Positions 5,564 to 8,069 of a stretch of DNA of 8,069 bases are shown piece after piece; positions within the stretch are counted from its first letter, which is position 1, and the number at the start of each line of letters is the position of its first letter. The DNA comes from JAQGMO01 sp050954505. Its GTDB lineage: Bacteria > Pseudomonadota > Gammaproteobacteria > Burkholderiales > Burkholderiaceae_D. The DNA lies in the NCBI GenBank assembly GCA_050954505.1, contig JBPBPY010000019.1:1-8069 (forward strand), given 5' to 3'. Made by a program: the position numbers and the translations under genes. Under the pieces are notes generated by a model. The model ran no database searches, was not told the DNA's origin, and saw only the letters and a list, made by a program, of their open reading frames with translations.

Positions 5564-7227
5564 CAGTGCAATCCGCCGTAGTCGGTCTTGAAATCCGTCT
5601 TGGGATCAGACCCGGAATCGAAATTGGAATCCGGATTGGACCCGGACCCGTGTTTCGAACCAGACTTCAGGCTGGATGCGGAATCGAATTTGAACGAGGT
5701 CTTCAAGCCGGATTGCTGCATGTCGCTGGCGCCGGCAGGCTGGTCTTGCGCTCGATGGTCGTCAGCTTCATCGTCGGACTCGCCAAACAGCAGCATCAGA
5801 TTGACGCCATGGCGTGCGTAGCCGGCTTCGGAGACCAGCAGGTCCAGCGTCACCGTGGCCAGGTCGTCGGCCACCGGGTCGACTGCCAGGTCGCGGTCCA
5901 TGCGCACGATCTTCAGGTAGTGGTGGCATTCATCGCAGGTTTCCGCTTCCACGGCCGGCTTGTTGAGCTGCTGCTGGCCGACACTGCCGATGCCGTCGCC
6001 AATGCCGGCCGAATCGACAAAGGTAAGTTTTTCCGCTGCCGGGCGCAAGGACTCGTAATGGATGCCCTTGGTGCTTTCACAGTGGCTGCATTTCACCCTC
6101 ACCATATGCCACGACGCTGCACACAGCGAGCACGACAGATAGCGAAAACCGCTGCCGGAAGCATCCACGCGCGACAGCGATGCCACTGGCGCGCTGCCGC
6201 AGCAGGGGCACACGGTGGCGTCGCGCGTGCGGCCGAATGCCGGACCACGGCTCGAGGTTTCGCTTTCGTGCGCCACTGGCGCCTTGGGCTCGATTGCAGG
6301 ATCGACTTCAAATGCGTTTTGTGTTTTCCTGGCCACTGTATCCGCGTCAGCACCTGCACCTGCACCTGCACCCGCACCCGCACCCGCACCCGCACCCGCA
6401 TCGGCGTCTGCTGTTGCGTCATTGTCCGAGGCTGCGGTTGCGCTTTGCTGCGCTGGCGCAGCTGCTGCCTGCAGCGACGATCCGGCTGCCGAGGCAGAAG
6501 CCGCGTCCGCGCCACCAAGGCGTGACTGCTCGCGGCGCTGGTCCGTGGCCAGCACCAGCTGGGTCCAGTAGACCTGCAGGCCGGCGGCCACCAGTGGCGC
6601 GGTGGCCAGGTCGAGGCCAAACATCACCTGCCCGAGCAGGCGGTCGGCTTGCTGCTCCAGCGCGGCATCGTCGAGTTGCTGCAGCGCCTGCACAACAGCG
6701 GCCGCCGGACTGTCCTGCAGCCGTGGCAGCAGCAGCGCCAGCAGGCTGTGCAACTGCGTGCGCCAGAGCGGTGCGCGTGGCCACAGCTGGGCGGGCAAGG
6801 GCGGCATGCCTGTGCCGGCGGCGGCGTCGAGCGCCAAATCGTCGGACACCGGAAGGATAGCTGCATCGGCAAGCGTGGCGCTGGCGAGCAGAATGTCATG
6901 CTGGGCCTGGGCCAGCTCGGCGTTAAACAGCAGGAAATCGCGCATGGCATGCGGCTGCGCGGGCGAGCCAGCCAGCTGGCGCAGGCGTGCTGCGCGCTGG
7001 GCAAAGACTTCCTGTCGAACCGGGAGATGAATGTAGGGAACCTGCTGGCCGGCGCGCACGGCAATTTCTTCAGGACTGAGCAGCACCCGCGCTGCATTTT
7101 CTGCATTCCTGCCGGGCGCCGCCTGTCCTTGTTGCTGGCTTTGACCTTGTCCCTGGCTGCTGTCGAACTGATCTGGAGAAATCGTATTCATCGGCGGATT
7201 GTGCGCCGATTCCTTATTTTTTTCCAT
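5563..7227 (-). CDS. fdhE: Formate dehydrogenase maturation protein FdhE, enlarged
   Basis: 554 residues. FdhE is a cytoplasmic metal-binding accessory protein needed to produce active respiratory formate dehydrogenases. The family's four CxxC pairs are present: Cys340/343 (CPCCG, with an extra Cys at 342), 366/369 (CSLC), 380/383 (CSHC) and 431/434 (CDEC). The helical N-terminal domain spans about 48-230, including ILLASATLADAAILPVSDDL. E. coli FdhE has 309 residues. The excess here is a Gln/Ser-rich head (1-45), an Ala-rich insert of about 100 residues (about 231-335) with eight Gly-Ala dipeptides (278-293), and an acidic/Ser-rich tail (about 483-554). I favour the ATG at 7227: GGGA lies 5 nt upstream and it overlaps fdoI by 14 nt. 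TTG at 7230 and ATG at 7191 are alternatives; the latter has no nearby Shine-Dalgarno sequence. The 3' end overlaps selA by one base. Confidence 0.93.
   Translation of the reverse strand: MEKNKESAHNPPMNTISPDQFDSSQGQGQSQQQGQAAPGRNAENAARVLLSPEEIAVRAGQQVPYIHLPVRQEVFAQRAARLRQLAGSPAQPHAMRDFLLFNAELAQAQHDILLASATLADAAILPVSDDLALDAAAGTGMPPLPAQLWPRAPLWRTQLHSLLALLLPRLQDSPAAAVVQALQQLDDAALEQQADRLLGQVMFGLDLATAPLVAAGLQVYWTQLVLATDQRREQSRLGGADAASASAAGSSLQAAAAPAQQSATAASDNDATADADAGAGAGAGAGAGAGAGADADTVARKTQNAFEVDPAIEPKAPVAHESETSSRGPAFGRTRDATVCPCCGSAPVASLSRVDASGSGFRYLSCSLCAASWHMVRVKCSHCESTKGIHYESLRPAAEKLTFVDSAGIGDGIGSVGQQQLNKPAVEAETCDECHHYLKIVRMDRDLAVDPVADDLATVTLDLLVSEAGYARHGVNLMLLFGESDDEADDHRAQDQPAGASDMQQSGLKTSFKFDSASSLKSGSKHGSGSNPDSNFDSGSDPKTDFKTDYGGLH
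6350..6400. repeat. Coding hexanucleotide tandem repeat in fdhE
   Basis: Eight 6-bp units on the plus strand, three GCACCT then five GCACCC, plus a trailing GCA. Read from the minus strand they encode eight Gly-Ala dipeptides in the FdhE insert. Since the unit is two codons, gain or loss of units changes protein length without shifting the frame. Confidence 0.95.
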
Positions 7228-7834
7228 CAATTTCCCGCAACCACAAGCGGTGATGGCGTTTCGCCCAGCTGGCGCTGACCGTGCCGCGCGTCATGGCCTG
7301 CACCGAACCCTTGACCCACAAGGCCGCATACACATGGATGATCACCGACAGGATCAGCACCGTGGCCGAGGCAGCATGCACCAGCACCGCCGCGCGGCGC
7401 AGCGGAATCGGGAAGAAATCGGCAAACCAGGGCCGCCAGAACATGAAGCCGGTGACCAGCAGCAGGATCAGCGACAGGGCGAAGATCCAGAACACCGCTT
7501 TCTGGCCGGCGTTGTACTTGCCCACATCGGGCATGGCTTCTTCATGGCCCTTGAGCAGTTCGGGCGCCTTGCGCACCCAGGCCGTGTCATGCGGCTTCCA
7601 GAAATTCTCTTTCAGGACCTGGAAGAACAGCAGCACGAAACCGGCCACCATCAGCACCCCGAAATAGGGGTGCAGGATGCGGGTCCAGGAACCGCCGCCG
7701 AACAGCGCGCTGAAGAAAAAGAACGCCGGGTGGAAGATGGCCAGCCCGGTCATGCCGGCGCAGATGAACAACATGGCCACTGCCCAGTGGTTCATGCGCG
7801 TCAGGGCGGGGTAGCGCTCGATCATGCGTTTCAT
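7214..7834 (-). CDS. fdoI: Formate dehydrogenase gamma subunit, cytochrome b556
   Basis: 206 residues. This inner-membrane diheme cytochrome b anchors the formate dehydrogenase complex and passes electrons from the beta subunit to quinone. Four membrane helices are visible, at about 17-37, 52-72, 113-133 and 148-172. His16, His55, His153 and His167 occupy the places of the haem-ligating histidines of E. coli FdnI (18, 57, 155, 169). Family signatures include RILHPYFG (52-59), DVGKYNAGQK (103-112), WVKGS (173-177) and WAKRHHRLWLREI (190-202). The length matches FdnI/FdoI (about 211-217). The sequence alone cannot tell an FdnI role from an FdoI role, so the symbol is nominal. GAGGAG (7847-7842) sits 7 nt before the ATG and overlaps the fdxH stop codon. 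Confidence 0.95.
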   Translation of the reverse strand: MKRMIERYPALTRMNHWAVAMLFICAGMTGLAIFHPAFFFFSALFGGGSWTRILHPYFGVLMVAGFVLLFFQVLKENFWKPHDTAWVRKAPELLKGHEEAMPDVGKYNAGQKAVFWIFALSLILLLVTGFMFWRPWFADFFPIPLRRAAVLVHAASATVLILSVIIHVYAALWVKGSVQAMTRGTVSASWAKRHHRLWLREIDGKK

Positions 7835-7841
7835 TTTGCTT

Positions 7842-7847
7842 CTCCTC
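7842..7847 (-). promoter_or_regulatory. Strong ribosome binding site of fdoI, overlapping the fdxH stop
   Basis: GAGGAG lies 7 nt upstream of the fdoI ATG. Its first two bases belong to the fdxH TGA stop (7848-7846), as expected for coupled translation of subunits made in fixed ratio. Confidence 0.75.
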
Positions 7848-8069
7848 AGAGCGGGTCAGCCGGGCCGCGCGCGGCCGGAATCTGCGACGGCGTTTGCATG
7901 GCCAGCCGGTCGCGCTGCTCCGCTTCGGCAATGCCTGCCTGGGCCTGCTTTTGCGCCTCCAGGTCGCCGCGCGTTTCCGGCAGGTCTTCCGGCGTCTCCA
8001 GCGGCCCCACCTTGATGTAGTGGAAAAAGCCCGAGATCGCCGCCCCGACCATGGCAGCGACGGCCAGTG
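7846..8069 (-). CDS. fdxH: Formate dehydrogenase iron-sulfur (beta) subunit, C-terminal part
   Basis: Partial: the frame runs off the right edge and only about 74 C-terminal residues are visible, ending at TGA 7848-7846. LAVAAMVGAAISGFFHYIKVGP is the single C-terminal membrane helix and the short motif after it that closes the beta subunits of respiratory formate dehydrogenases (FdnH/FdoH/FdxH). The four-cluster ferredoxin part, which carries electrons from the alpha subunit, lies outside the window. The last 45 or so residues are a Glu/Gln/Ala-rich cytoplasmic or periplasmic tail of low conservation. The ATG at 8052 is internal to the helix and is not the start. The assignment rests on this helix motif and on the gene directly upstream of fdoI. 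Confidence 0.85.
   Translation of the reverse strand, partial: LAVAAMVGAAISGFFHYIKVGPLETPEDLPETRGDLEAQKQAQAGIAEAEQRDRLAMQTPSQIPAARGPADPL

Noticed and set aside
7228..7230. TTG as the start of fdhE
   Set aside because: It is directly followed by an in-frame ATG (7227) with better spacing to GGGA; a TTG start adds only one residue.

Overview
The window looks like chromosomal DNA from a high-GC betaproteobacterium, most likely Burkholderiales and possibly Oxalobacteraceae. This placement is inferred from codon usage, from the protein sequences and from the gene order. No rRNA or taxonomic marker is present to confirm it.

Right part (about 1906-8069), all on the minus strand: a compact selenocysteine and formate dehydrogenase block. 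In transcription order it holds the C-terminal end of the iron-sulfur beta subunit of a respiratory formate dehydrogenase (fdxH, cut by the window edge), the cytochrome b gamma subunit (fdoI/fdnI), the maturation chaperone fdhE, selenocysteine synthase selA, the Sec-specific elongation factor selB, and the gene for tRNA-Sec(UCA), selC. The five protein genes are separated by 11 nt or less or overlap: 11 nt, a 14-nt overlap, a 1-nt TGATG overlap, then 7 nt. They therefore read as one translationally coupled operon. selC lies 87 nt after selB and has its own candidate extended -10 promoter. SelA converts Ser-tRNA-Sec to Sec-tRNA-Sec, SelB delivers it at UGA codons, FdhE helps mature the enzyme, and the beta and gamma subunits carry electrons from formate to quinone. 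The catalytic alpha subunit, presumably the selenoprotein that justifies the block, should lie just beyond position 8069. selD is not in the window.

Middle (about 1567-1905): no gene. It holds several short perfect inverted repeats and an 8-bp tandem repeat between selC and a small gene on the other strand.

Left part (1-1566): an accessory-looking stretch. It has a 22-unit heptanucleotide tandem repeat (109-262), a minus-strand gene for a small exported four-cysteine protein that resembles SUEL-type lectin domains (410-835), a gene-free divergent spacer of about 480 bp, and a plus-strand gene for a small exported glycine-zipper protein (1315-1566).

The main oddities are an FdhE nearly twice the length of the E. 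coli protein, expanded by low-complexity segments that include a coding hexanucleotide repeat; the composite heptamer array; and a U-U mismatch in the T stem of tRNA-Sec. I see no mobile element, CRISPR array or defence system, and nothing I would call a wholly new system.
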